Part shown: positions 44,250 through 54,028 of the stretch, in pieces
Layout of the letters: each line of letters begins with the position of its first letter
How positions within the stretch are numbered: the first letter of the stretch is position 1
Assembly: GCF_019311235.1 (NCBI RefSeq)
Contig: NZ_JAHWDF010000004.1
Location: 124,001 to 188,000 of the forward strand
Direction: 5' to 3'
Origin: Mesonia aestuariivivens
GTDB lineage: Bacteria; Bacteroidota; Bacteroidia; Flavobacteriales; Flavobacteriaceae
Length of the DNA stretch: 64,000 bases
The notes under the pieces: model-generated
What the model was told of the DNA's origin: nothing
Databases searched by the model: none
What the model saw: the letters and a program-made list of their open reading frames with translations, nothing else
Program-made: the position numbers and the translations under genes

Positions 44250-45146
44250 ATGAGATGGCAACAAGCACTTATAGATTATCAACACTACCTTCAGATAGAG
44301 AGAGGCTTATCTTCGAATTCTATTGAAAATTATCAATTTGATATTGTTAAACTCATTAATTACCTAGAAGAACACCACATTGAAGTTTCACCCTTAAAAA
44401 TTTCAGAAGAACAAATTCAGCAATTTATTTATGAGGTTGCTAAAACCATGAGTACTCGCTCACAGGCTAGAATCATTTCTGGGTTACGTAGTTTTTTTGA
44501 TTACCTAATTTTTGAAGATTATCGAAAAAACAATCCGTTAGAACTTGTAGAATCTCCAAAACTCGGTAGAAAATTACCAGATACACTTTCTACAGAAGAA
44601 ATAGATATACTTATTAATAGTATAGATTTAAGCCACCCTCAAGGAGAACGTAACCGCTGTATTTTAGAAACACTTTACAGTTGTGGTTTACGCGTTTCTG
44701 AACTTATCACCTTAAAATTATCTGATTTATATTTTGACGAAGGTTTTATTCGAGTGCTAGGTAAAGGCGATAAGCAACGGCTGGTTCCTATTAGTCCGCT
44801 TACCGTTAAATACATAAATCTTTACCACAATGATATTCGGGTGCATTTACCTATTCAAAAAGGTTTTGAAGATATACTCTTTCTAAACCGGCGGGGTAAA
44901 CAGTTAACTCGTGCTATGATTTTCACTATCGTTAAACAAACCGCCATCAATGCAGGAATAAAAAAGAAAATAAGTCCGCATACTTTTAGACATTCTTTCG
45001 CTACACATTTATTAGAAAACGGAGCAGATTTAAGAAGCATACAACAAATGTTGGGACACGAAAGTATTATCACCACAGAAATTTATATGCATTTAGATCG
45101 TTCTCATCTTAAAGATGTGTTAGAGAAATTTCACCCCAGACGATAG
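44250..45146 (+). CDS. xerD: Tyrosine recombinase XerD
   Basis: Resolves chromosome dimers at dif, normally with a partner recombinase. The 298-residue protein has all catalytic residues: R148 (SCGLRVSEL), K172 (GKGDKQR), H244/R247 (HTFRHSF), H270 (MLGHES) and the nucleophile Y279 (TEIYMH). The N-terminal SAM-like domain starts LIDYQHYLQIERGLS. A TACTTTTA box ends 4 nt before the ATG, suggesting a leaderless message. No dif-like sequence is evident nearby. Confidence 0.95.
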   Translation: MRWQQALIDYQHYLQIERGLSSNSIENYQFDIVKLINYLEEHHIEVSPLKISEEQIQQFIYEVAKTMSTRSQARIISGLRSFFDYLIFEDYRKNNPLELVESPKLGRKLPDTLSTEEIDILINSIDLSHPQGERNRCILETLYSCGLRVSELITLKLSDLYFDEGFIRVLGKGDKQRLVPISPLTVKYINLYHNDIRVHLPIQKGFEDILFLNRRGKQLTRAMIFTIVKQTAINAGIKKKISPHTFRHSFATHLLENGADLRSIQQMLGHESIITTEIYMHLDRSHLKDVLEKFHPRR

Positions 45147-45250
45147 TTTTATTAAGGTGTGTTAAGATTTGCTATTAAAGTTGTGCTAAAGTAGAGCCGG
45201 TGCTTTCTCAGTTCTCATACTTCATCTATATTGAAGAAAAAACAAAAACT

Positions 45251-46201
45251 ATGAGAACTTTAAAATTTAAAGACGGAGATCAAATGCCAGCTGTTGGTTT
45301 AGGAACTTGGAAATCTGAACCTAAAATGGTAGAAAATGCTGTTGAACATGCTTTAAATAATGGATATAGACACATAGATTGTGCCGCTATTTATGGAAAT
45401 GAAAATGAAGTAGGAAACGCTTTTAAAAAAGTTTTTGATGGCGGTAAAGTGAAAAGAGAAGATGTTTGGGTTACTTCTAAGCTATGGAATAATTCACACA
45501 AAAAGGAAGATGTAATCCCTGCATTGAAGCAAACGTTAAAAGATTTACAACTTGATTATTTAGACCTTTATTTAATACATTGGCCAGTAGCTTTTAGTCC
45601 AGATGTAAAATTTCCAGAGAAAGATGAAGAATTTTTATCGCTAGATGAAGTCCCGTTGAGCGAAACTTGGGAAGCGATGTTAGAAGCTAAAAAGCAAGGA
45701 TTGGTAAAACATGTTGGCGTTTCTAATTTCAGTGCTACAAAATTAGAGCAATTAAGAAAAGAAACTACTTATATGCCTGAGATGAATCAAGTTGAATTGC
45801 ACCCTTACTTGCAACAAAACAATTTATTACAATATTGTAGTGAACACGGAGTTAATGTCACCGCTTATTCTCCATTAGGAAGCGGCGATCGTACAGAAGA
45901 TATGAAAGCAGATGATGAACCTATTTTGTTAAAAAATGATGTTATTGAAAAGATAGCTAAAAAACACAATGCGAGTCCTGCTCAAATTTTAATTAAATGG
46001 GCAGAATTAAGAGGAACCGCAGTAATCCCAAAATCTACCAATGAAGGCAGAATTGAACAAAACCTACAAAGTGTTGGTTACGAGTTAGACAAAGAAGATA
46101 TGAAACAAATTTCTGAACTCGATAAGCATTATCGATACGTAAAAGGTGATGCTCAGTTTGTTACAAAAGGAAATTCTTACGAGAATATTTTTGATGAATA
46201 A
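45251..46201 (+). CDS. Aldo/keto reductase
   Basis: A 316-residue NADPH-dependent carbonyl reductase with the full AKR tetrad: D43, Y48 (CAAIYGNE), K77 (VTSKLWN) and H110 (YLIHWPVAF). NADP-binding residues are in IPKSTNEGRIEQN. It probably reduces aldehydes or sugars; it resembles alcohol/aldehyde reductases of the AKR family. The frame could start at a GTG at 45200, but the ATG at 45251 begins directly with the first beta strand. Confidence 0.94.
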   Translation: MRTLKFKDGDQMPAVGLGTWKSEPKMVENAVEHALNNGYRHIDCAAIYGNENEVGNAFKKVFDGGKVKREDVWVTSKLWNNSHKKEDVIPALKQTLKDLQLDYLDLYLIHWPVAFSPDVKFPEKDEEFLSLDEVPLSETWEAMLEAKKQGLVKHVGVSNFSATKLEQLRKETTYMPEMNQVELHPYLQQNNLLQYCSEHGVNVTAYSPLGSGDRTEDMKADDEPILLKNDVIEKIAKKHNASPAQILIKWAELRGTAVIPKSTNEGRIEQNLQSVGYELDKEDMKQISELDKHYRYVKGDAQFVTKGNSYENIFDE

Positions 46202-46250
46202 TTTGCAAGTATTGAGAAATGAATATTAAAAGCTTAATTTTCTAACTATA

Positions 46251-46290
46251 AAAAGCCTCCAAGAATCAACTTTCTTGGAGGCTTTTTTTT
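46251..46290. terminator. Bidirectional terminator, aldo/keto reductase and pepD
   Basis: GCCTCCAAGAA (46255-46265) pairs with TTCTTGGAGGC (46272-46282) with a 6-nt loop, flanked by A5 and T8. Confidence 0.92.
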
Positions 46291-46314
46291 AATCTTATTA
46301 TGTTATATTGAAGT

Positions 46315-47775
46315 TTATTTCTTCGGAATATTTTGAAGCACTTCTTTAAAAAAGTACCAGAATTTTTGAGTTGAAGAAATACTAGCTCTTTCGTCTGGAG
46401 AATGTGCTCCTCTAATGGTAGGCCCAAATGAGATCATATCCATTTTTGGGTAGTGGCTACCAATAATTCCGCATTCCAATCCGGCGTGGCAAGCTGCTAT
46501 ATTTGCTTTTTCTCCAGTTTGTTTTTGGTATAATTCATCTAAAACTTTTAAAATAGCTGAATCTGGATTTGGAGCCCAACCTGGGTAATCTCCACTAAAT
46601 TCAACTTCAAAACCAGCTAACTCAAAACCAGAACGCAGACTGTAAGCTAAATCCCATTTTCCAGATTCTACAGAAGATCTTGTTAAGCAAGAAACCTCAG
46701 CTTTTCCGTTAGCAATACTTACTTTAGCCACGTTATTAGAAGTTTCAACTAAATCTTCAATATCTGGGCTCATTCTAAAAACACCGTTATGAGCTGCATA
46801 AAGAGATTTTAAAACTTCAACCTGAGTTTCTTTAGACATCACTTTTTCAGGAGTAGAAATCACTTCTGCAGTAATATTTAAATTAGCTTCTACAGATTTA
46901 AATTCAGTTTCAATAGCTGTCTTTATAGCTTCAAATGCTTTTTGAAAAGCAGCTTGATTATCTTTCGCTACGACAATAATTGCTTGGCTTTCACGCGGGA
47001 TCGCATTTCTTAATCCGCCGCCATTTACTTCAGCTATACGAATATCTACTTCTTGAGAACAATTGTAAAGCACACGATTCATTAATATATTGGCGTTACC
47101 CAAACCTTTAATAATATCCATACCTGAATGACCACCATTTAAACCTTTAACGGTAATTTTTAAAGCTTCAACTTCACCACTCACCTGCTCTTCTTGATAC
47201 GTTTTTTTTGCGGTAATATCTACACCACCTGCACAACCAATACCTATCTCATCATCTTCTTCTGTATCGAGGTTTAGTAATATTTCACCTTCTAAAACCG
47301 AATTATCTAAATTTTTAGCTCCGGTCATTCCTGTTTCTTCATCGATAGTAAATAAAGCCTCAATAGCAGGATGAACAATTGTGGTACTTTCCAAAACTGC
47401 CATTGCAGCGGCAGCTCCTAAACCATTATCTGCGCCAAGAGTCGTTCCGTTTGCTCTCACCCAGTCACCATCTATATACATATCGATACCTTGTGTAGCA
47501 AAATCAAAATTGGTGTCGTTATTTTTTTGATGCACCATATCTAAATGAGATTGCAGTACAATCATTGCACGGTCTTCCATACCAGCAGTTGCAGGCTTTT
47601 TGATAATTACATTTCCCGCTTTATCTTCAATGGTTTTTAGTCCTAGCTTTTCTCCAAAATCTTTCATAAACGCAATTACCCTTTCTTCTTTTTTAGAAGG
47701 ACGTGGTACAGCATTTAAATCGGCAAACTTGTTCCAAACCGCTTTAGGTTCTAAATTTCTTATTTCTTGACTCAT
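46315..47775 (-). CDS. pepD: Aminoacyl-histidine dipeptidase (peptidase D)
   Basis: A 486-residue cytosolic M20 di-zinc dipeptidase with broad specificity including Xaa-His. Metal ligands and catalytic Glu appear in LQSHLDMV, LGADNGLGAA, IDEETGMTGA, LNLDTEEDD and the late AAC-HAGLECG. The lid domain is at about 205-390. It lies alone between its terminator and a divergent gene. Confidence 0.95.
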   Translation of the reverse strand: MSQEIRNLEPKAVWNKFADLNAVPRPSKKEERVIAFMKDFGEKLGLKTIEDKAGNVIIKKPATAGMEDRAMIVLQSHLDMVHQKNNDTNFDFATQGIDMYIDGDWVRANGTTLGADNGLGAAAAMAVLESTTIVHPAIEALFTIDEETGMTGAKNLDNSVLEGEILLNLDTEEDDEIGIGCAGGVDITAKKTYQEEQVSGEVEALKITVKGLNGGHSGMDIIKGLGNANILMNRVLYNCSQEVDIRIAEVNGGGLRNAIPRESQAIIVVAKDNQAAFQKAFEAIKTAIETEFKSVEANLNITAEVISTPEKVMSKETQVEVLKSLYAAHNGVFRMSPDIEDLVETSNNVAKVSIANGKAEVSCLTRSSVESGKWDLAYSLRSGFELAGFEVEFSGDYPGWAPNPDSAILKVLDELYQKQTGEKANIAACHAGLECGIIGSHYPKMDMISFGPTIRGAHSPDERASISSTQKFWYFFKEVLQNIPKK

Positions 47776-47810
47776 GAATATTATTTTACATTTATACTTT
47801 TAATCACTTA

Positions 47811-47863
47811 GAGCGGAGTCGAGAATTCATTTATAAAATTCTACAAACTACTTCGACAAGCTC
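47811..47863. repeat. Dispersed intergenic repeat, copy C
   Basis: GAGCGGAGTCGAGA (47811-47824) and CTTCGACAAGCTC (47851-47863) form an imperfect inverted pair in the 180-bp gap before the DUF3810 gene. The first arm matches the reverse complement of 26895-26910. These are probably small REP-like elements. Confidence 0.6.
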
Positions 47864-47920
47864 AATTATGACAAAAATTCAACTTTTGCAAAGGTATTGT
47901 TTCTCTTTACAATTATAAAA

Positions 47921-47951
47921 TTTGTCGCCATAGCTTTACTTTGTATTTTTA
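47921..47951 (+). promoter_or_regulatory. Promoter of the DUF3810 gene
   Basis: TTTG (47921-47924), 19 nt, TATTTTTA (47944-47951), then only AGCC before the ATG at 47956. The pair fits a -33/-7 arrangement and predicts a leaderless message. Confidence 0.55.
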
Positions 47952-47955
47952 AGCC

Positions 47956-49026
47956 ATGAAACAACGTTATCACTTTATACTTGCGCTTTTATTGCCTCTT
48001 CAAGTTGCCTTAGTTTCTATTGCCGCAAAATTTCCGCAGTTTATTGAAACTTATTATAGTAATGGTTTCTACCCGATAGTTTCAAAACTAGAGCGTTATG
48101 CTTTGGGTTGGCTGCCATTTTCTGTTGGAGATTTAGTATATGCGGCATTAGTAATTTGTTTAATAAGATGGATTTATATCAGAATTAAAACGGGATTCAA
48201 AAAACCAAAAGTTTGGATCGTAAAAGGAATTTCTGCTCTTTCTATTCTATATTTTTCTTTTCATTTTTTTTGGGGATTAAACTATTACCGACTTCCACTT
48301 CACCAATCATTAGAAATTAATCACGAATATTCACAGGAAGAATTAATCAATTTCACTAAAAACTTAGCAAAGCGAACGAACAAACTTCATCTAAATTTAG
48401 TTGAAAATGATACGCTGAAAGTAGACTTTCAGTTTGAAAATTCAGAAATTAGAACCATTGCAATTGAAGGTTATCAAAATATTGAAAATGAATATCCTGA
48501 ATTAGCTTACCAAGCCAAAAGCATTAAACCTTCTATATTTAGCATTCCGCTAACCTATATGGGTTTTAATGGTTATTTGAATCCGCTGACTAACGAAGCT
48601 CAAGTTAATAATCAAATTCCGAAGTTTAAATTACCCAGTACCACCAGCCACGAGATGGGTCATCAAATTGGTTACGCCAAAGAGAATGAAGCTAATTTTA
48701 TGGCTTGTCTAACCACGATGGATCATCAAAATCCATATTTTAAATACGCGGGTTACACTTTTGCGTTGAAGTATTGCTTAGGCGAAGTGAATCTAACAGA
48801 TCCTTGTGAAGCTCAAAATATTATAGGTATGTTGAATTTAGGAATTATAAAAAACTACAGGGAAGTAAACAAATTTTGGGATGATCACGAAAACCCATTA
48901 GAACCCTTTTTTAAATTATTCTACGGAAACTACTTAAGAGCTAACAATCAACCCCAAGGGATTAAAAGTTATAATTATGTAGTGGCACTTTTGGTGAATT
49001 ATTTTAAAGGTGCTCATCAACTTTAG
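47956..49026 (+). CDS. DUF3810 family membrane protein with zinc-protease motif
   Basis: A 356-residue protein with three N-terminal membrane helices (about 7-25, 55-77, 88-110) and a soluble domain containing SHEMGHQIGYAKENEANF: HEMGH at 232-236 and a downstream Glu (E243 or E245), the arrangement of a gluzincin protease. The family is of unknown function. It may be an envelope-associated protease. Followed 73 nt later by an RNA methyltransferase with its own promoter. Confidence 0.8.
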   Translation: MKQRYHFILALLLPLQVALVSIAAKFPQFIETYYSNGFYPIVSKLERYALGWLPFSVGDLVYAALVICLIRWIYIRIKTGFKKPKVWIVKGISALSILYFSFHFFWGLNYYRLPLHQSLEINHEYSQEELINFTKNLAKRTNKLHLNLVENDTLKVDFQFENSEIRTIAIEGYQNIENEYPELAYQAKSIKPSIFSIPLTYMGFNGYLNPLTNEAQVNNQIPKFKLPSTTSHEMGHQIGYAKENEANFMACLTTMDHQNPYFKYAGYTFALKYCLGEVNLTDPCEAQNIIGMLNLGIIKNYREVNKFWDDHENPLEPFFKLFYGNYLRANNQPQGIKSYNYVVALLVNYFKGAHQL

Positions 49027-49050
49027 TGCTTAGCAAAGCGCTTATCACTA

Positions 49051-49080
49051 TTTGCCTAATTTAAAAATTACCTACCTTTG
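49051..49080 (+). promoter_or_regulatory. Promoter of the TrmH-type methyltransferase
   Basis: TTTG (49051-49054), 18 nt, TACCTTTG (49073-49080), then 19 nt to the ATG at 49100. Because the promoter covers the alternative TTG start at 49052, it fixes the start at 49100. Confidence 0.8.
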
Positions 49081-49099
49081 CCGCTTAGATTTAAAACCT

Positions 49100-49897
49100 A
49101 TGCGCAAGCAAATTAGCAGTCCCCAAAATAAGACGGTAAAACAAATACTTCAGCTTCAAGAGAAATCTAGAAATAGAAGAAAAGAAGGACTTTTTGTAAT
49201 AGAAGGAATTCGAGAGATTGAATTGGCACTCAAAGCAAACTACCAGTTTGAAGCCGTTTATATTTGTCAAAAAGTTTTTAATGAAGAACATCTAGAAAAA
49301 TTTTCATTTGCTGAACATTTGCTCACAGAAATAACTCCAGAAGTTTATAAAAAAATTGCATATAGAAGTAGTACCGAAGGGATTCTGGGTATTGCAAAAA
49401 TCAAATTTCATGAGTTACAGCAACTAAATTTTAAAACCGAAACTCCGTTACTTTTAATTGCTGAAGCTCCAGAAAAACCCGGAAATATTGGCGCGATTTT
49501 GCGAACTGCAGACGCCGCAAATGTAGATGCGGTTATTATTGCCAACCCAAAAACAGATATATACAATACCAATATTATTAGATCTAGTGTGGGTTGTGTA
49601 TTTACTAATCAAATTGCGACAGGAACAACTTCAGAAATTATTGATTTTTTAAAGGAAAAAAACATTGCTATTTATTCGGCAATTTTACAAGAATCTGAAA
49701 TTTACACCAAACAGAATTTCACAAAAGCTACAGCAATTGTTGTAGGAACCGAAGCCGACGGATTAAGTGAAGAATGGCGAGAACATTCTACCCAAAATAT
49801 TCATATTCCTATGCAAGGAGAAATCGATTCGATGAATGTTTCTGTAGCTGCAGGAATTCTTATTTTTGAAGCTAAACGACAACGGGATTTTAATTAA
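49100..49897 (+). CDS. TrmH/SpoU family RNA methyltransferase
   Basis: A 265-residue 2'-O-methyltransferase with the SPOUT trefoil knot: LLIAEAPEKPGNIGAILRTADAANVD (motif 1), IVVGTEADGLSE (motif 2) and IPMQGEIDSMNVSVAAGILIFEA (motif 3). An N-terminal RNA substrate-binding domain starts KQILQLQEKSRNRRKEGLFVIEG. The target, probably rRNA or tRNA, is not identified. Start chosen at 49100 from the promoter position; the family N-terminus agrees. Confidence 0.92.
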   Translation: MRKQISSPQNKTVKQILQLQEKSRNRRKEGLFVIEGIREIELALKANYQFEAVYICQKVFNEEHLEKFSFAEHLLTEITPEVYKKIAYRSSTEGILGIAKIKFHELQQLNFKTETPLLLIAEAPEKPGNIGAILRTADAANVDAVIIANPKTDIYNTNIIRSSVGCVFTNQIATGTTSEIIDFLKEKNIAIYSAILQESEIYTKQNFTKATAIVVGTEADGLSEEWREHSTQNIHIPMQGEIDSMNVSVAAGILIFEAKRQRDFN

Positions 49898-49936
49898 TAA
49901 TTAGTAATGTGTAATTTACAATTAGAAATTATTAAT
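49893..49936. other. Inverted repeat after the TrmH-type gene
   Basis: ATTAATAATT (49893-49902) and AATTATTAAT (49927-49936) are 10-bp arms with a further GTAA/TTAC inside; possible weak terminator, A/T only. Confidence 0.4.
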
Positions 49937-50005
49937 CATTTAAATAATGAACTTTTAGAAATACTTAAAATTCTATTCAGAATTATTGAGTCCTCTAAAT
50001 AAAGA

Positions 50006-50054
50006 ATTGTTCATTGTTCATTGTTCATTGTTCATTGTTCATTATTCATTATTC
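50006..50054. repeat. Heptanucleotide tandem repeat upstream of the M48 protease
   Basis: Five perfect ATTGTTC units then two ATTATTC units, 49 nt in all, ending 11 nt before the ATG at 50066. Translation of this array gives a spurious N-terminal extension (FIVHCSLFIIHY) from a TTG at 50021. Confidence 0.9.
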
Positions 50055-50065
50055 ATTATAAAAAT

Positions 50066-51301
50066 ATGACTCCAACCACAGTTTTTTATATCATCATTGC
50101 GCTTTTGGTTATCGACTTTATTGTAGATCAAATTTTAGACGCGTTGAATGCTAAACATTTTGATGATAATTTACCGACAGAACTTCAAGATGTTTATGAT
50201 GCTAAAGAATATGAACGCTCACAAGCTTATAAAAAAACAAATTATAAATTTGGAATACTTACCTCTTCATTTTCATTAGTATTAACCTTAGTTTTTTTCT
50301 TTTTACATGGCTTTGCTTGGGTAGATGGTATCGCTAGATCTATTGCTGATAACGAAGTTCTAATCGCACTTATTTTCTTCGGAATTATCATGATAGGGAG
50401 CGATATTCTTACGACTCCATTTTCGTATTACAGCACATTTGTAATTGAAGAAAAATTTGGTTTCAATAAAACAACCAAAAAGACTTTCTTCTTAGATAAA
50501 ATTAAAGGCTGGCTCATGATGGCAATCGTTGGCGGCGGTATTTTAGCTTTAATTATTTGGTTTTATCAATTTGCTGCTGAAAGTTTTTGGATTTACGCTT
50601 GGGGACTTGTCACCGTATTTTCTATTGTAATGAATATGTTTTACAGCAAACTAATAGTGCCGTTATTCAATAAGCAAACTCCGCTAGAAGAAGGCAGCTT
50701 ACGCTCTAAAATAGAAGCTTACGCGAAAACTGTAGGTTTCACCTTAGACAATATTTTTATTATAGATGGTTCTAAAAGAAGCACCAAAGCTAACGCTTAC
50801 TTTTCTGGCTTTGGCAGCGAAAAAAGAATAACGCTTTTCGATACCTTAGTCAATGATTTAGATGAAGATGAAATTGTAGCAGTATTAGCTCACGAAGTAG
50901 GACACTACAAAAAGAAGCATATTATTTTTAACCTTTTTGCCGGTATTATCACCACTGGTTTTACACTTTGGTTATTATCACTTTTTGTTAATAGTCCGCT
51001 ACTTTCTCAGGCTTTAGGAGTTGAGAGTACAAGTTTTCACATTGGTTTAATCGCTTTCGGGATTTTATACTCTCCTATTTCAGAAATTACAGGTTTATTA
51101 ATGAATCGTTTAAGTAGAAAATTTGAATATCAAGCAGATAATTATGCCAAAGAAACATTTGGAAGCGCACCACTAATTAGCAGCCTTAAAAAACTATCTA
51201 GCAGTAGTTTGAGTAATCTTACTCCGCATCGAGCCTATGTGTTTTTTCATTATTCTCACCCCACACTTTTACAACGAATTCAGAATTTAAAGTACAAATA
51301 A
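50066..51301 (+). CDS. M48 family membrane zinc protease (Ste24/CAAX-protease-like)
   Basis: A 411-residue polytopic inner-membrane peptidase. Helices lie at about 5-24, 65-82, 98-115, 150-190 and further pairs after the zinc site. The active site is HEVGH at 276-280, with the third ligand in the EYQADNYAKE segment. Length and layout match Ste24-type proteases, which in bacteria have housekeeping or quality-control roles. The frame opens at a TTG at 50021, inside a tandem repeat; the ATG at 50066 is the likely start. Confidence 0.92.
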   Translation: MTPTTVFYIIIALLVIDFIVDQILDALNAKHFDDNLPTELQDVYDAKEYERSQAYKKTNYKFGILTSSFSLVLTLVFFFLHGFAWVDGIARSIADNEVLIALIFFGIIMIGSDILTTPFSYYSTFVIEEKFGFNKTTKKTFFLDKIKGWLMMAIVGGGILALIIWFYQFAAESFWIYAWGLVTVFSIVMNMFYSKLIVPLFNKQTPLEEGSLRSKIEAYAKTVGFTLDNIFIIDGSKRSTKANAYFSGFGSEKRITLFDTLVNDLDEDEIVAVLAHEVGHYKKKHIIFNLFAGIITTGFTLWLLSLFVNSPLLSQALGVESTSFHIGLIAFGILYSPISEITGLLMNRLSRKFEYQADNYAKETFGSAPLISSLKKLSSSSLSNLTPHRAYVFFHYSHPTLLQRIQNLKYK

Positions 51302-51326
51302 TCGTTTACTTTATTATATTAGTCGT

Positions 51327-53540
51327 ATGGTTTTGACGGAAGAAGAAATAGTAAAAGAAAATAAAAAAATTGCCAAGCAATACAAAGAATTGCTGCGCAT
51401 TAGTTATCGCACCTTAACAGATGATGACAAAACACTCATAAGACAAGCTTTTGAAACGGCTGTAGATGCGCACAAAGACCAGCGTAGAAAATCTGGAGAA
51501 GCCTATATTTTCCACCCCATTGCGGTAGCGAAAATCGTAGCTTCAGAAATTGGTTTAGATGCTACATCTATTGCTGCAGCTTTATTACATGATGTTGTCG
51601 AAGATACAGATTATACGCTTAATGACATTGAGCAAATGTTTGGAGAAACGGTAGCAAGAATTGTAGACGGTCTCACCAAAATTAGCCATCTAAAGCCTGA
51701 GCGTGATGTTTCTTTACAAGCGGAAAATTTCCGTAAAATGTTGTTAACGCTTAATGACGATGTTCGTGTAATAATTATAAAAATTGCCGATCGTCTTCAT
51801 AATATGCAAACCATGGACTCGATGCGTGCTGATAAGCAAGTGAAAATTGCATCAGAAACGCTTTACATTTATGCTCCCATGGCGCATAGGATTGGGCTTT
51901 ACAATATTAAAACAGAATTAGAAGATTTGAGTTTAAAATATACTGAACCAGAAATGTATCAGGATATTTTAACTAAAATGAAAGAGAGTAAAGAAGATCA
52001 AGATATTTATATTCAAGATTTTACTAAGATTATATCTGATTCTTTAGACAAAGAAAAATTAGCTTACGAAATTAAAGGAAGACCAAAATCGGTATTCTCT
52101 ATTCGCAAAAAAATTCTGAAACAAAACATCACTTACGATGAAGTTTACGACAAATTTGCGATTAGAATTATTTATAATTGTTCCCAAGAAGATGAGAAAT
52201 TTTTAGCTTGGAAAATTTATTCTATTGTTACAGATCATTTTCGTCCCAATCCAACACGTTTACGAGATTGGATTTCTTCACCTAAATCTACTGGTTACGA
52301 AGCCCTTCACATAACCGTTATGGGTCCAAAAGGAAGATGGGTAGAAGTACAAATACGTAGCCAACGGATGAACGAAATTGCCGAAAAAGGCTATGCCGCA
52401 CATTACCGTTACAAAAACGAAGATGAAGAAAATGATGAAAACCTAGACCTATGGCTTAACAAACTTCAAGAAGCCTTAGAAAATAATGAAGTAAATGCGG
52501 TAGATTTTGTTGAACAATTTAAACTCAACCTTTATTCTAAAGAGATTTTTGTATTTACCCCTAAAGGAGATTTAAAATCTTTACCCAAAGGAGCTACTCC
52601 ATTAGATTTTGGGTTTAGTATTCATACAGAAATTGGGTTAAAAACCAGAGGAGCTCGTGTTAACGGTAAATTAGTACCATTAAGTCATGAGTTAAAAAGT
52701 GGTGACCAAGTAGATATTATTACTTCAGAAAAAGCAAAGCCCACCAATAACTGGTTAGAATTTGCTAATACTGCTAGAGCAAGATCTAAAATTAAATCTT
52801 CACTTAAAGATGAGAAAAAATTAATTGCAGAAGATGGGAAAGCAGTCTTAATTAGAAAATTAAAGACACAAAAAATACCTTTTAACGACAAAACCATTGC
52901 AGAACTTATAAAATACTTTAAACTAAAAACTAGCTTAGATTTATTTTATCGTGTTGGTATTGGCACAATAGACAATATTAAGTTAAAAGAATTTGCGGCT
53001 TCAAGAAGTAATGCGTTTGTTTCTTTCTTTAAAAATAAAATTAGAAAACCAAGCGCTCCATATGATATTGATAAGGAAGAAATCACACATAATTATGATC
53101 AACTTGTTTTTGGTCAAGAAGAAGAAAAGCTAGAATACAAATTAGCGAATTGCTGTAATCCTATTCCTGGAGATCCTGTGTTTGGATTTATTACGGTAAA
53201 TGATGGTATTAAAGTTCACAAGAAAAACTGCCCTAACGCCATTCAGCTTCAAAGTAATTATGCCTATAGAATTATTCAAGCAAAATGGATAGATTCTTCT
53301 CAACAAGAATTTTCTGCTGTTATTCGTCTTAACGGCTTAGATAATTTAGGATTGGTAAGTGAAATAACCAAAGAAATTTCTAACAACCTTCATGTAGATA
53401 TGCGTAAAATTTCTTTTGAAAGCCATGACAGTGTTTTTCAAGGAAAGATCACTGTAGTGGTGAAAAATAAATCTATTCTCAAGAAATTAATGGATCGTCT
53501 AAAAAAAATAAACGGAATTGATAAGGTTACCCGTGAATAA
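51327..53540 (+). CDS. Bifunctional (p)ppGpp synthetase/hydrolase, RelA/SpoT family
   Basis: The stringent-response enzyme. Its 737 residues include the HD hydrolase domain with H63 and H88-D89, E92-D93 (LLHDVVEDT), so hydrolase activity is predicted intact. The synthetase has [24 protein letters not shown] and [27 protein letters not shown] (about 400-460) and a C-terminal ACT domain (about 660-737) follow. It starts the run rel-Fur-purA, with 23 nt to the regulator gene. Confidence 0.96.
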   Translation: MVLTEEEIVKENKKIAKQYKELLRISYRTLTDDDKTLIRQAFETAVDAHKDQRRKSGEAYIFHPIAVAKIVASEIGLDATSIAAALLHDVVEDTDYTLNDIEQMFGETVARIVDGLTKISHLKPERDVSLQAENFRKMLLTLNDDVRVIIIKIADRLHNMQTMDSMRADKQVKIASETLYIYAPMAHRIGLYNIKTELEDLSLKYTEPEMYQDILTKMKESKEDQDIYIQDFTKIISDSLDKEKLAYEIKGRPKSVFSIRKKILKQNITYDEVYDKFAIRIIYNCSQEDEKFLAWKIYSIVTDHFRPNPTRLRDWISSPKSTGYEALHITVMGPKGRWVEVQIRSQRMNEIAEKGYAAHYRYKNEDEENDENLDLWLNKLQEALENNEVNAVDFVEQFKLNLYSKEIFVFTPKGDLKSLPKGATPLDFGFSIHTEIGLKTRGARVNGKLVPLSHELKSGDQVDIITSEKAKPTNNWLEFANTARARSKIKSSLKDEKKLIAEDGKAVLIRKLKTQKIPFNDKTIAELIKYFKLKTSLDLFYRVGIGTIDNIKLKEFAASRSNAFVSFFKNKIRKPSAPYDIDKEEITHNYDQLVFGQEEEKLEYKLANCCNPIPGDPVFGFITVNDGIKVHKKNCPNAIQLQSNYAYRIIQAKWIDSSQQEFSAVIRLNGLDNLGLVSEITKEISNNLHVDMRKISFESHDSVFQGKITVVVKNKSILKKLMDRLKKINGIDKVTRE

Positions 53541-53544
53541 AGCT

Positions 53545-53552
53545 TAAATTTG
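53545..53552 (+). promoter_or_regulatory. -7 box before the Fur-family gene
   Basis: TAAATTTG in the 23-nt gap after the rel stop codon, 11 nt before the ATG. No clear TTTG upstream. Confidence 0.45.
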
Positions 53553-53563
53553 CAGGCAGAATT

Positions 53564-54019
53564 ATGGAAGAAACAGAAAAACAAAAAAACGATCAAGCAG
53601 TAGTTAAAAACGTATTTACAAAGTTTTTAGAAGAAAAAAAACACCGTAAAACACCCGAACGTTTTGCTATTCTTCAAGAAATATACGACAGTGAGGAGCA
53701 TTTTGATATCGAATCACTTTATATTACGATGAAAAATAAAAACTATCGTGTAAGTCGTGCTACCCTATACAATACCATAGAGCTTTTATTAGAGTGTGGT
53801 TTAGTAAGAAAACACCAATTTGGGAAAAACCAGGCACAGTATGAAAAATCTTACTTCGATAGGCAACACGATCATGTAATTTTAACCGATACTGGTGAAG
53901 TTATTGAATTTTGCGATCCCAGAATTCAATCAATCAAACAAACAATAGAAGAGGTTTTTGATATCAATATCAGCAACCATTCATTGTACTTTTACGGAAC
54001 CAAAAAAACATCCAAATAA
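53564..54019 (+). CDS. Fur-family transcriptional regulator
   Basis: A 151-residue metal-responsive repressor: winged-helix DNA-binding domain (about 25-90, [20 protein letters not shown]) and dimer domain with the HDH site ([21 protein letters not shown]). The CxxC of the structural zinc site in E. coli Fur is replaced by LTDT here, leaving EFCDP. The metal (iron, manganese, zinc or peroxide sensing) cannot be assigned. It is 9 nt before purA, as in other Flavobacteriia. Confidence 0.9.
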   Translation: MEETEKQKNDQAVVKNVFTKFLEEKKHRKTPERFAILQEIYDSEEHFDIESLYITMKNKNYRVSRATLYNTIELLLECGLVRKHQFGKNQAQYEKSYFDRQHDHVILTDTGEVIEFCDPRIQSIKQTIEEVFDINISNHSLYFYGTKKTSK

Positions 54020-54028
54020 ACTTTATTT

